A DNA stretch of 7,114 bases from Vulcanisaeta distributa (GCA_002506645.1 DAXY01000067.1:3337-10450); one strand, 5' to 3'. Positions 1 through 5,536 are shown, numbered from the stretch's first letter. The notes: generated by a model not told the origin, from the letters alone. Program-made: numbers and translations.

Positions 1-427
1 CCCTCTCATTTGGTGGGAAGGCGTCCGTAAGCAGGGCAGCGCTGTTGACCATTAGCAACGCACCGCCGACGGCTTGGACCAACCTGAAGATTATTATCTC
101 CAGGGCACCTAGGTAACCAGTATTTGGTGTTAGGTAAAGCAGTACTGAACCTATGGTAAATATTAGGAAGCCTAGGTTGTAAAGCCTAACCCTACCATAC
201 ATGTCGCTTAACCTACCCAGCGTTACGAGAAGTGATGCGGTGACTAAGCTATAACCCATCAATACCCACAGTAGGTATTGGAAGGAACTTGGGCTTAGCG
301 GATTTATCCTAATGCCATTGAAGATTGCCGGTAGTGAGATTATGACTATGGTATTGTTCATGAACGCAAGCAACGTACCTATGGTGGTGTTTGAAAGCAC
401 GACCCACTTATACTGCATCGAAGTCAT
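1..427 (-). CDS. MFS transporter, DHA2/EmrB-QacA type (partial, C-terminus outside window)
   Basis: The first 142 residues of a major facilitator superfamily exporter can be read on the minus strand; the gene runs off the left edge. The segment holds about four membrane spans (roughly residues 8-36, 50-70, 82-100 and 105-130). After the second span comes the MFS motif [10 protein letters not shown] (71-79). The fourth span carries a motif B-like stretch, R115-x-x-Q118-x-x-G121-x-A123. The first span has [10 protein letters not shown] (24-33), matching the DxTIVNVALP signature of 14-span drug:proton antiporters but with Asn where the family usually has Asp. The substrate cannot be inferred. 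Two in-frame ATG codons lie three codons apart (427 and 418). The upstream TATA-like box sits 26-28 bases from the second, so a leaderless start at 418 (protein beginning MQYKWVVL) is as likely as 427. It is divergent from the glycosyltransferase gene. Confidence 0.9.
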   Translation of the reverse strand, partial: MTSMQYKWVVLSNTTIGTLLAFMNNTIVIISLPAIFNGIRINPLSPSSFQYLLWVLMGYSLVTASLLVTLGRLSDMYGRVRLYNLGFLIFTIGSVLLYLTPNTGYLGALEIIIFRLVQAVGGALLMVNSAALLTDAFPPNER

Positions 428-440
428 GTTTATGACTTAA

Positions 441-450
441 AACTATAAAT
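441..450 (-). promoter_or_regulatory. TATA-like box for the MFS gene
   Basis: Read on the minus strand this is ATTTATAGTT, centred near 446. About 26 bases downstream is position 420, next to the second in-frame ATG (418) of the MFS gene. This is the spacing expected of an archaeal TATA box driving a leaderless transcript. Assigned by eye from spacing and AT pattern only. Confidence 0.5.
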
Positions 451-526
451 CACTTACTCCTACACATAGTATTGCTACTCAGGCTTAAATACCAATTTCT
501 GGGCAGCAATAGAGATATTGCGAACA

Positions 527-571
527 CCAGGGTTAGCTTGACGGCATGTATCAGGGATTGCGAAACCCTGG
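527..571. repeat. 8-bp perfect inverted repeat (CCAGGGTT ... AACCCTGG)
   Basis: CCAGGGTT at 527-534 is perfectly complementary to AACCCTGG at 564-571, enclosing 29 bases. A competing hairpin, CAGGG (552-556) with CCCTG (566-570), uses the same right arm with a 9-base loop, so an RNA could switch between the two folds. A further CCAGGGT lies at 745-751. No run of T follows, so it does not look like a terminator on either strand. Confidence 0.5.
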
Positions 572-660
572 GGCGCCGGCCTAATAACTAGCTTATAATT
601 GGGGCAATGGGACCTTAAGGTTTAGTATGGGCGTGGTGCTAAAATCTCTAAAACGTTACG

Positions 661-678
661 TTGGTCGAGACCGACCAA
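661..678. repeat. 7-bp perfect hairpin with 4-base loop
   Basis: TTGGTCG (661-667) and CGACCAA (672-678) are perfect complements around the loop AGAC, extendable by one G-T pair (660/679). The compact symmetry suits either an RNA hairpin or a protein-binding dyad. It is about 130 bases upstream of the glycosyltransferase start, too far for a classical operator at its TATA box. Confidence 0.5.
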
Positions 679-683
679 TTGGG

Positions 684-721
684 TAGGCCTTTTGATTAAG
701 TTAGCCGAAGGGCTGGGCCTA
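684..721. repeat. Nested inverted repeats (TAGGCC ... GGCCTA enclosing AGCC-GAAG-GGCT)
   Basis: TAGGCC at 684-689 pairs with GGCCTA at 716-721. Inside it, AGCC (703-706) pairs with GGCT (711-714) around a GAAG loop. The inner hairpin ends one base before the outer right arm, so the two stems could nearly stack. Together with the hairpin at 661-678 this gives two adjacent compact folds in about 60 bases. It may be chance, but the density of stems is the main argument for a structured RNA here. Confidence 0.4.
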
Positions 722-770
722 TATGGGGTATTTTGCGACCATGCCCAGGGTGTTGGTTAGGCAGTAATTG

Positions 771-778
771 CTTAAAAT
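771..778 (+). promoter_or_regulatory. TATA-like box for the glycosyltransferase operon
   Basis: CTTAAAAT is centred about 24-25 bases before the ATG at 799, the spacing of an archaeal TATA box whose transcript starts at or next to the start codon. No Shine-Dalgarno sequence precedes the ATG, consistent with a leaderless mRNA. Confidence 0.5.
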
Positions 779-798
779 CATTGCGTGTGTAATCAGCA

Positions 799-1980
799 AT
801 GCCCTTCTTTATACTTATGATGGTCGGCGCTTTGATCATTACTGCCTCATCAATATCGTCAGTGCTGTCCCTCTACTTCGAGACCAGGTATTGGAGGGGT
901 AGGAAACGAGTCAGTAGGGCCATCAACGGTGGTTTTCCGCACGTCACAGTGATAATGCCCGTGAGGGGCTTGGACCAAAATGCCAGGGGTAACATAACTA
1001 GTGTCCTGAGCCAGGATTACCCAGGTCCTAGGGACTACATCTTCGTACTGGATGATGATGGTGATCCCGCGTATGGCGTGGTTACGGACCTAGTTAGGGA
1101 GTTTAGGGCTAATGCCCTGGTGCTCATTAATAGGGGTGGGCGTAGCAAGGGCGATGCATTAGCCCTTGCCCTAAACCATGCGTCCGGCGATGTCATAGCC
1201 TTCGTTGATAGCGATGCCTTCGTGCACAGGCACTGGCTTAGGAACCTAGTGGCTTCATTAATTAGTGGCTTTGGCGCAGCCACTACGTATAGGTTCTACA
1301 TACCACTTAGTAGGCCAGGCCTTGGTTCATTACTCAGGGCTAGCTTTAACATGATTGGCATAACCGCCATGCAGAGCCCAGTCGCTAGATTCACCTGGGG
1401 CGGCTCGACGGTCATTTGGAGGCGCGTACTGGATAGGTGGAATGTCCGTGATTACCTACCTCATTACCTAAGCGATGATTATGTAATTACGCACTTCGTG
1501 CATAGGGAAGGCCTTGGCATAGACTTCGTCCCTGAATCCCTAGTCCTAACGCTTGAGGATGCCAATGTTAGGGAGGCCTTTAACTGGGCGGTTAGGCAGT
1601 TGTGGTATGTCAGGGTTTACGGGTTCAGGGGCTTCCTACTCTACGCAGCGTCATACACACTGTACGTGATTACGCTACCCATTGCAATAGCCCTATCGCT
1701 CATTAATGCATTGCTCATTTTGCCCGGCCTCCTACCATTCATCATTGGCGTGGTTAAGGACTACGTAAGGATTAGCAATATTAGGCGGCTCGATGAGTTC
1801 TATAGCGTGAATATAACGAGGGAGTACTCAATACTCCTCGCACTAGCGTCAATACTGAACGTCTACTTCTCCTGGCTCGCGATAATCAAGACCATGCTCA
1901 CTAAATCGATTAATTGGAGGGGCCGCGTGTTCACGGTGGAGGATGCCGTAAGGCTAATGAGGGAGAAGCCCCTTGGGTGA
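799..1980 (+). CDS. Membrane-anchored family 2 glycosyltransferase, ceramide glucosyltransferase-like
   Basis: This 393-residue protein should transfer a sugar from a nucleotide-sugar to a lipid or polyisoprenoid acceptor at the inner face of the membrane; donor and acceptor are unknown. It has an N-terminal span (about 3-27), a GT-A catalytic domain (about 47-255) and C-terminal spans (about 285-319 and 344-367). Visible family 2 landmarks are PVRG (54-57), SQDYP (71-75), the donor-site acidic patch DDDGD (85-89), the metal-binding DSD (137-139), GGST (201-204) and the likely catalytic-base region SDDY (225-228). PVRGLD and QDYP resemble the GT21 and hopanoid/ceramide glucosyltransferase group. 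The usual (Q/R)xxRW motif is not intact: its place is taken by RQLWYVR (266-272). The C-terminal WRGR (373-376) is also common in this group. The ATG is well placed after a TATA box. The next gene starts 4 bases past the stop codon. Confidence 0.88.
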   Translation: MPFFILMMVGALIITASSISSVLSLYFETRYWRGRKRVSRAINGGFPHVTVIMPVRGLDQNARGNITSVLSQDYPGPRDYIFVLDDDGDPAYGVVTDLVREFRANALVLINRGGRSKGDALALALNHASGDVIAFVDSDAFVHRHWLRNLVASLISGFGAATTYRFYIPLSRPGLGSLLRASFNMIGITAMQSPVARFTWGGSTVIWRRVLDRWNVRDYLPHYLSDDYVITHFVHREGLGIDFVPESLVLTLEDANVREAFNWAVRQLWYVRVYGFRGFLLYAASYTLYVITLPIAIALSLINALLILPGLLPFIIGVVKDYVRISNIRRLDEFYSVNITREYSILLALASILNVYFSWLAIIKTMLTKSINWRGRVFTVEDAVRLMREKPLG

Positions 1981-1982
1981 TC
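1976..1982 (+). promoter_or_regulatory. Shine-Dalgarno-like GGTGATC overlapping the upstream stop codon
   Basis: GGTGATC is a perfect complement of the GATCACC in the 3' end typical of archaeal 16S rRNA. It contains the TGA stop of the glycosyltransferase gene and ends 2 bases before the ATG at 1985. This supports 1985 as start and suggests translational coupling. The spacing is short. A purine stretch at 1959-1965 could instead serve a TTG start at 1973. Confidence 0.5.
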
Positions 1983-1984
1983 CC

Positions 1985-2344
1985 ATGGTTAATGTACGCG
2001 AGACCTTCTGGTCCATGGTCAGGAACCCAAACCTACTAATTAATTACCTGGCGGAGCTTAATATTAGCGTTAATGAATTATGTGGTGAGGAACCCATTAA
2101 GGCATTCAAGTGCCCACCCAGTGATGCTGATGATTTTAGGACAAGGTTTCTCGTGACATCATACATATACCTCAGGGTATTGAACATGGAATTGAGGGAG
2201 TTGGGCGATGCTGACGTCGTTGTTGAGGGACTGAACGAATTGATGAGTGATGTATTAACGGACATGCGGCTATACAATGCGCCGCCCGGGCTTATGAACG
2301 CCGTTATCTCCATTATACGTAACATACTGCGATTACGTAAATAA
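1985..2344 (+). CDS. Small helical protein of unknown function, in operon with the glycosyltransferase
   Basis: I do not recognise this 119-residue protein. It appears mostly alpha-helical, with no signal peptide, membrane span, zinc site or nucleotide-binding motif. There are two cysteines (33 and 43) in a less regular linker, an acidic patch DADD (47-50), then three likely helices: about 51-73 (rich in Leu, Tyr, Arg), 78-97, and a C-terminal one after a PPG turn (100-102) ending in basic residues RLRK. It looks like a soluble helical bundle, perhaps an accessory or partner protein. The start is uncertain: an in-frame TTG at 1973 would add four residues and overlap the upstream gene by 8 bases, but the ATG has the better Shine-Dalgarno sequence. 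It follows the glycosyltransferase directly, so a role beside that enzyme is a guess from position. It converges on the MoxR gene, leaving 11 bases between stop codons. Confidence 0.75.
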   Translation: MVNVRETFWSMVRNPNLLINYLAELNISVNELCGEEPIKAFKCPPSDADDFRTRFLVTSYIYLRVLNMELRELGDADVVVEGLNELMSDVLTDMRLYNAPPGLMNAVISIIRNILRLRK

Positions 2345-2346
2345 AA
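2339..2346 (-). terminator. T-rich stretch after the MoxR gene, possible terminator
   Basis: On the minus strand TTTTATTT begins 10 bases past the MoxR stop codon. Archaeal termination often uses such U-rich tracts without a hairpin. It overlaps the stop codon of the convergent small gene, so the two transcripts must overlap if this is the site. Weak evidence. Confidence 0.25.
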
Positions 2347-2355
2347 CCAGCAAAT

Positions 2356-3492
2356 TCACCGCCTACCCTCATTCAGTGCATCCTCAAGTCTTTTCAATAG
2401 GTCCTCCAACTCGCTAATTTCGTCTGAGTATAACTTAGCCATTACGGCATCCCACCTACTCCTTATTTGGCTCAGTAATTCCTTGGCATCCCTTATCCTC
2501 TGCCTCGCCTCGTCATACACCTCATTATTTATCAGGGCCTTAGCCTCACTAAGCAACTCGCTAAGTCTCAGCAGGTCCTCAGGCATGTGCACCGTGGCAA
2601 ATGAGGTATACTCACTTAATTGATCCTTATTACTGACTAAGTACCTCAGGACCTTTATCGTGCCTACCCTGAGCAGTGATGGGCTTAACTCCACACGGCC
2701 AATGTCCATGCCGTGAAGCATTAGGTACGTCACCACGTACATGGGTACCTTAACCCTAGTCCTATTACTAATTGGTATGTGCTCCACGTAATTGGCTATT
2801 ATTGGACTTATGATCTTCGATATGTCCTTTATGTGGTCATACACGTACTGCGTAATTACCTTATTAACCGCCTGGACGTCATCCATCGTGGCCAGAGGCT
2901 CCATCCTCTCCAGGTCCATCCTAAGCTCCCAACCCTTTATTATCAACGGCTCCGTGTCGTCTGGGCTGACCCACTCCGTGAATACCCTAAGTGGGAACCT
3001 ATCATATAGGGCCTGCAACTCCTCCTCATCAGGGATCCTATTGCTTGCGCCGAACACGGTCCACGTCCTCACTGGAACTACCTTCTCACCATCATACACG
3101 ACCCTCTCGTTCAGTATTGACAATAGCGTGTTAAGTATAGCACTTGACGCATTGAATATCTCATCAAGTAGTGCGAATTCGCTCTCGACTATTGAGTTTG
3201 CGTATATCCTCTCCACCTTACCGTCCAGCAACTTTGCAATGTTTATTGGGCCAAGGATCTCCTCAAGGTCCGTGAACTTGGTCAACTGCCTATAAAACCA
3301 CTTGGCATTTAATAGCCTGGACAATGCGTAGACCAGCGTGGTCTTTGCAGTGCCCGGTGGGCCAACCAATAGGTAGTTCTCCCTCGAGATGGTGGCCATT
3401 AATGCGCCGAGGACCTCATTTTCGTACTTAAAGAACAAACTATTCAATTTATTATAAACATTCCTAACCCTCTCAAAGCAGCCCTCACTCAC
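2356..3492 (-). CDS. MoxR-family AAA+ ATPase, RavA-like subgroup
   Basis: This 378-residue protein is a MoxR AAA+ ATPase, a family that uses ATP to remodel or activate partner proteins, usually with a von Willebrand factor A protein. It shows Walker A GPPGTAKT (44-51), Walker B ALLDE (107-111), sensor 1 in GASN (148-151), and LYDRF (162-166) with the probable arginine finger. ALLDEIF, the following run AILNTLLSILNER (118-130) and GASNxxPDEEELQALYDRF match RavA-type members. The C-terminal 75 residues (about 305-378) are highly charged and helical, probably coiled coil, and may bind partners; they differ from the triple-helix LARA insertion of E. coli RavA as far as I can tell. Translation starts at a GTG, placed next to the predicted transcript start 25-28 bases after a TATA-like box, so it is probably leaderless. 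No VWA gene lies in the window. The upstream neighbour on the same strand encodes DUF2175, 58 bases away. Confidence 0.9.
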   Translation of the reverse strand: MSEGCFERVRNVYNKLNSLFFKYENEVLGALMATISRENYLLVGPPGTAKTTLVYALSRLLNAKWFYRQLTKFTDLEEILGPINIAKLLDGKVERIYANSIVESEFALLDEIFNASSAILNTLLSILNERVVYDGEKVVPVRTWTVFGASNRIPDEEELQALYDRFPLRVFTEWVSPDDTEPLIIKGWELRMDLERMEPLATMDDVQAVNKVITQYVYDHIKDISKIISPIIANYVEHIPISNRTRVKVPMYVVTYLMLHGMDIGRVELSPSLLRVGTIKVLRYLVSNKDQLSEYTSFATVHMPEDLLRLSELLSEAKALINNEVYDEARQRIRDAKELLSQIRSRWDAVMAKLYSDEISELEDLLKRLEDALNEGRR

Positions 3493-3514
3493 GACATAAT
3501 ATGCCAGGCACTAG

Positions 3515-3525
3515 GATTTAAAAAC
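3515..3525 (-). promoter_or_regulatory. TATA-like box for the MoxR gene
   Basis: The minus strand reads TTTTAAATCC across this stretch, centred near 3520. A start of transcription about 26 bases on would fall near 3494, two bases before the GTG start at 3492. This both explains the GTG choice and suggests that MoxR can be transcribed apart from the DUF2175 gene. Confidence 0.5.
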
Positions 3526-3550
3526 GTTCCTCATAAATACTTAGATATGA

Positions 3551-3880
3551 TTAGGCACCACCGTAGAGAGCCCTATTTAACTCACTCATTAACTTAGCCA
3601 TCTCACCCTCAATAACCTTCCTCCTGGCCATGAGCCCCTGCCTCAAGTCATCCGAGGATGCCCTGGCCTCAAACTCCTTAATCTTGACAATACCATCCGC
3701 GTAATAATTCAGTAGCTCAAGCATTACGTTAATGTCCTCGGGAATGTTCCCATTGAATTTGTCCCTCACCTCTGCCCTAAAGCACTCCCAATGCACTGGC
3801 CCGAACTTAGTGAATGTGAATTTCATCCCCTCAATAATCTCCTCACCACACCTATAGCACTTCCAAACCTTCCTACCCAT
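3551..3880 (-). CDS. DUF2175-family zinc-finger protein
   Basis: This 109-residue protein belongs by its look to DUF2175, an archaeal family without an assigned function. The N-terminal third has CYRC (8-11) and HWEC (30-33), giving a Cys2-His-Cys set that should bind one zinc ion in a treble-clef or LIM-like fold. Between them is the family-typical FTFTKFGPVH (21-30). The rest (about 36-105) is charged and predicted helical, possibly coiled coil, with no further motif. The length fits the family. It is cytosolic, with no signal peptide or membrane span. It lies upstream of the MoxR ATPase on the same strand, so an adaptor or nucleic-acid-binding role can be imagined but is not shown. A TATA-like box 28 bases before its ATG suggests its own leaderless transcript. 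Confidence 0.85.
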   Translation of the reverse strand: MGRKVWKCYRCGEEIIEGMKFTFTKFGPVHWECFRAEVRDKFNGNIPEDINVMLELLNYYADGIVKIKEFEARASSDDLRQGLMARRKVIEGEMAKLMSELNRALYGGA

Positions 3881-3903
3881 GTTGAGTTACTAATCCTTAC
3901 GGG

Positions 3904-3912
3904 CTTAATTTA
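3904..3912 (-). promoter_or_regulatory. TATA-like box for the DUF2175 gene
   Basis: The minus strand reads TAAATTAAG, centred near 3908, about 28 bases before the ATG at 3880. A second AT-rich candidate, TTTAAAT near 3929-3935, lies about 24 bases further upstream. Either could recruit the basal machinery; the nearer one fits a leaderless message. Confidence 0.45.
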
Positions 3913-3934
3913 CCTTAACCGCCTCTTAATTTAA

Positions 3935-3990
3935 ATGAATACATAATTATGCTTTTAAATAATTATAAATAATTATGAATACGTAATCAT
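3935..3990. repeat. AT-rich repeat cluster: 16-base direct repeats 40 bases apart plus a tandem 10-mer
   Basis: The 16-mer at 3935-3950 (ATGAATACATAATTAT) recurs at 3975-3990 with 14 of 16 bases identical, exactly 40 bases apart. Between them, AAATAATTAT is present twice in tandem (3957-3966 and 3967-3976). The right copy overlaps the stop codon and last residue of the flavoprotein gene; the left copy lies about 30 bases upstream of the DUF2175 TATA box. It may hold binding sites for a regulator of DUF2175, or the terminator of the flavoprotein gene, or be simple AT-rich drift. Confidence 0.5.
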
Positions 3991-5516
3991 AGGGAGAACC
4001 TAATGGCAGCCCTATCTATTGATTCAAATATCGTTGGGTGCTGATGGGCAAGTAATGCTATGTCCTTCACCCTCGCGTTCACGGCCACCGCAAGCGCTAT
4101 TTCATTAATGATCATCGAGGCTGCTTCGCCATAAACAACACCGCCAATGACCCTCTGGCTCTCCCTCTCGATAATTAACTTGACCCAACCCTCCCTAACG
4201 CCCATTATCTGTGCGTAGGCATCGTCCTCGAGTGGGTATGAGACGGTCACGTAATTAATTCCCCTGGCCTTGGCCGCTTCTTCGCTTAAACCAACCATCG
4301 CGGCCTCGGGTTCCGTGAATATGGTCATCGGTATTGAGTTGAAGTTTATTTCATAAATAGGCTTGCCATGAAGTATATTCCAGGCCGCTACAACAGACTC
4401 CTTAACCGCCGCGTGGTATAGCATGTACTTACCCAATACATCACCTGCCGCGTATATATTCGGCAGTCTCGTCCTCATTGACGAGCTTACTTCAACATGG
4501 CCCTTCTCAACAATACCGAGCCTATCTAAGCCCTCCACATACGGCTTCCTTCCGACCGCCATTATAACCTCTGAACCGGCCACATACCCCTTACTGCCAT
4601 CGGGCCTCTCAAACTCAACGACCTTTTGACCACCCTCAGCCCTTATGCCAACCACCCTCGAATTCGTGAGTATCTCAACACCCTTGGACCTGAGCCTTTC
4701 CTCAATCTTAGATATTACGTCACTGTCCCAGCCAGACAATATCCTGGGCAGCATCTCAACGATTGTGGCCTTAATCCCCATTGAACCGAGGACTGACGCA
4801 ACCTCAACCCCTATGTATCCACCGCCGATTATAATGACGTCGCTCGGCATCTTCCTGTAACTCGTCTTATAGCCAAATAGTTCCTGGCTACCAATTGCTA
4901 GGTCGGCACCGGGCACCGGTATTTTAATTGGCACTGAACCTGTCGCAATTAGTAATTGCCTCGCCTCAACGTCCTTGGTCCAAGAACCATCGATTGCCTT
5001 AACCCTAACCCTATGCCCATCAATGACTTCGGCAATCCCCTTCACGAAGTCCACATTCTCATGTTCCTTAATCTCCCTAATATGTTGTAGATACCTCAGG
5101 TATTGCACGTTGTCCTTATGATCAATGGCGTTCTCCCAGAGAACCTTAACGGCATTCACATCCTTATTACCGACACTATTTAGTATATTCCTAACCTTCT
5201 CCATTAGGTATATCGTCATGTAGACGGCCTTAGAGGGTATGCAACCCTCATATAGGCAATTACCGCCCAGGTTACCCTTATCATCAACCATCAAAACCCT
5301 TAAACCACCCTTACTCAGCTCGAAGGCTCCATGGTAGCCACCCCCACCACCGCCTACCACAACGACGTCGTATTTATCGAACCTCGGCGGATCCTCAAAC
5401 TCATTGTCTGTGGGTGGGAATACTGGGTATTTTCCAAGCACGAATATGACAGAAGAAGTCTCGGATTTATTTACTTTATAGTCAAAAATATGACTTCTCG
5501 CAAACCAGTCTCGCAT
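3987..5516 (-). CDS. lpdA: Dihydrolipoamide dehydrogenase-type FAD disulfide oxidoreductase
   Basis: This 509-residue protein is a class I flavin disulfide reductase, most like dihydrolipoamide dehydrogenase (E3), which reoxidises dihydrolipoyl groups with NAD+. Domains in order: FAD-binding Rossmann motif in a run of six glycines (55-60); redox cysteines C87-LYEG-C92 in GGNCLYEGCIPSK; ATGS (191-194); NAD-binding GGGYIGVE (231-238), with E254 at the end of the second strand favouring NAD over NADP; FAD contact AAGD (356-359); and a C-terminal dimer domain with the catalytic HP pair and Glu (H493, E498). It has no paired C-terminal cysteines, which argues against mercuric reductase. About 48 residues precede the Rossmann fold, longer than usual. 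The first 25 codons look AT-rich and atypical, and an in-frame GTG at 5441 lies 27 bases after a TATA-like box, so the real start may be there. No E1, E2 or lipoate genes are near, so the physiological substrate is uncertain. Confidence 0.85.
   Translation of the reverse strand: MRDWFARSHIFDYKVNKSETSSVIFVLGKYPVFPPTDNEFEDPPRFDKYDVVVVGGGGGGYHGAFELSKGGLRVLMVDDKGNLGGNCLYEGCIPSKAVYMTIYLMEKVRNILNSVGNKDVNAVKVLWENAIDHKDNVQYLRYLQHIREIKEHENVDFVKGIAEVIDGHRVRVKAIDGSWTKDVEARQLLIATGSVPIKIPVPGADLAIGSQELFGYKTSYRKMPSDVIIIGGGYIGVEVASVLGSMGIKATIVEMLPRILSGWDSDVISKIEERLRSKGVEILTNSRVVGIRAEGGQKVVEFERPDGSKGYVAGSEVIMAVGRKPYVEGLDRLGIVEKGHVEVSSSMRTRLPNIYAAGDVLGKYMLYHAAVKESVVAAWNILHGKPIYEINFNSIPMTIFTEPEAAMVGLSEEAAKARGINYVTVSYPLEDDAYAQIMGVREGWVKLIIERESQRVIGGVVYGEAASMIINEIALAVAVNARVKDIALLAHQHPTIFESIDRAAIRFSL
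5464..5473 (-). promoter_or_regulatory. TATA-like box inside the annotated 5' end of the flavoprotein gene
   Basis: The minus strand reads TAAATAAATC, centred near 5468, and lies 27 bases before the in-frame GTG at 5441. This is the same geometry as at the other genes here. A second one, TATAAA at 5475-5480, would start transcription near 5451. If used, the protein would begin at residue 26 of the long form and lack the AT-rich leader codons. Confidence 0.3.
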
Positions 5517-5536
5517 TGCTTCATAAACATTAACAT

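Larger units (their letters stand above)
428..798. other. Divergent intergenic gap, GC-rich, with inverted repeats; no gene recognised
   Basis: This gap of about 370 bases separates the divergent MFS and glycosyltransferase genes. Both ends carry TATA-like boxes for those genes. The middle is odd: hand counting gives about 50% GC at 501-760, against about 27% in the gap at 5521-5700. The longest stretches open on the plus strand are short, lack good starts, and match nothing I recognise. It contains perfect inverted repeats at 527-571, 661-678 and 684-721, and a direct repeat ATTGCGAA at 517-524 and 557-564. A TATA-like CTTAAATA at 483-490 would place a plus-strand transcript start near 513. 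Options are a small structured RNA, a decayed gene, or regulatory DNA. It lacks the conserved sequences I know for RNase P RNA, SRP RNA, 5S rRNA, tRNA or C/D box RNA. Confidence 0.45.

Noticed and set aside
517..596. CRISPR-like repeat of 40-base period (ATTGCGAA at 517 and 557)
   Set aside because: Only eight bases plus scattered matches are shared and there are just two copies; no repeat-spacer pattern.
514..730. RNase P RNA (including the minimal type known in Thermoproteales), SRP RNA or 5S rRNA in the structured gap
   Set aside because: None of the conserved sequence blocks that I know for those RNAs could be found on either strand.
623..760. Open stretch of about 45 codons in the intergenic gap, ending around 760, with a phrase like KLAEGLGLYGVF
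   Set aside because: There is no credible start or Shine-Dalgarno sequence, and no family is recognised. A remnant of a decayed gene cannot be excluded, but I cannot support a pseudogene call.
1035..1283. 82-codon minus-strand reading frame inside the glycosyltransferase gene
   Set aside because: It lies fully within the well-supported catalytic domain on the other strand and its product is low-complexity Ser/Ala/Leu with no motif.
2792..3295. 167-codon plus-strand frame antisense to the MoxR gene
   Set aside because: It is the mirror of the conserved AAA+ core; the Ser/Leu-rich product is typical of an antisense shadow.
3935..3990. Possible CRISPR or insertion-sequence end from the 40-base-spaced repeats
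   Set aside because: Two AT-rich imperfect copies without further units, transposase or target duplication.
3987..5516. Mercuric reductase or NADH oxidase identity for the flavoprotein
   Set aside because: It lacks the C-terminal Cys pair and N-terminal metal-binding domain of mercuric reductase, and has the paired redox Cys and HP...E of dihydrolipoamide dehydrogenase, unlike single-Cys NADH oxidases.
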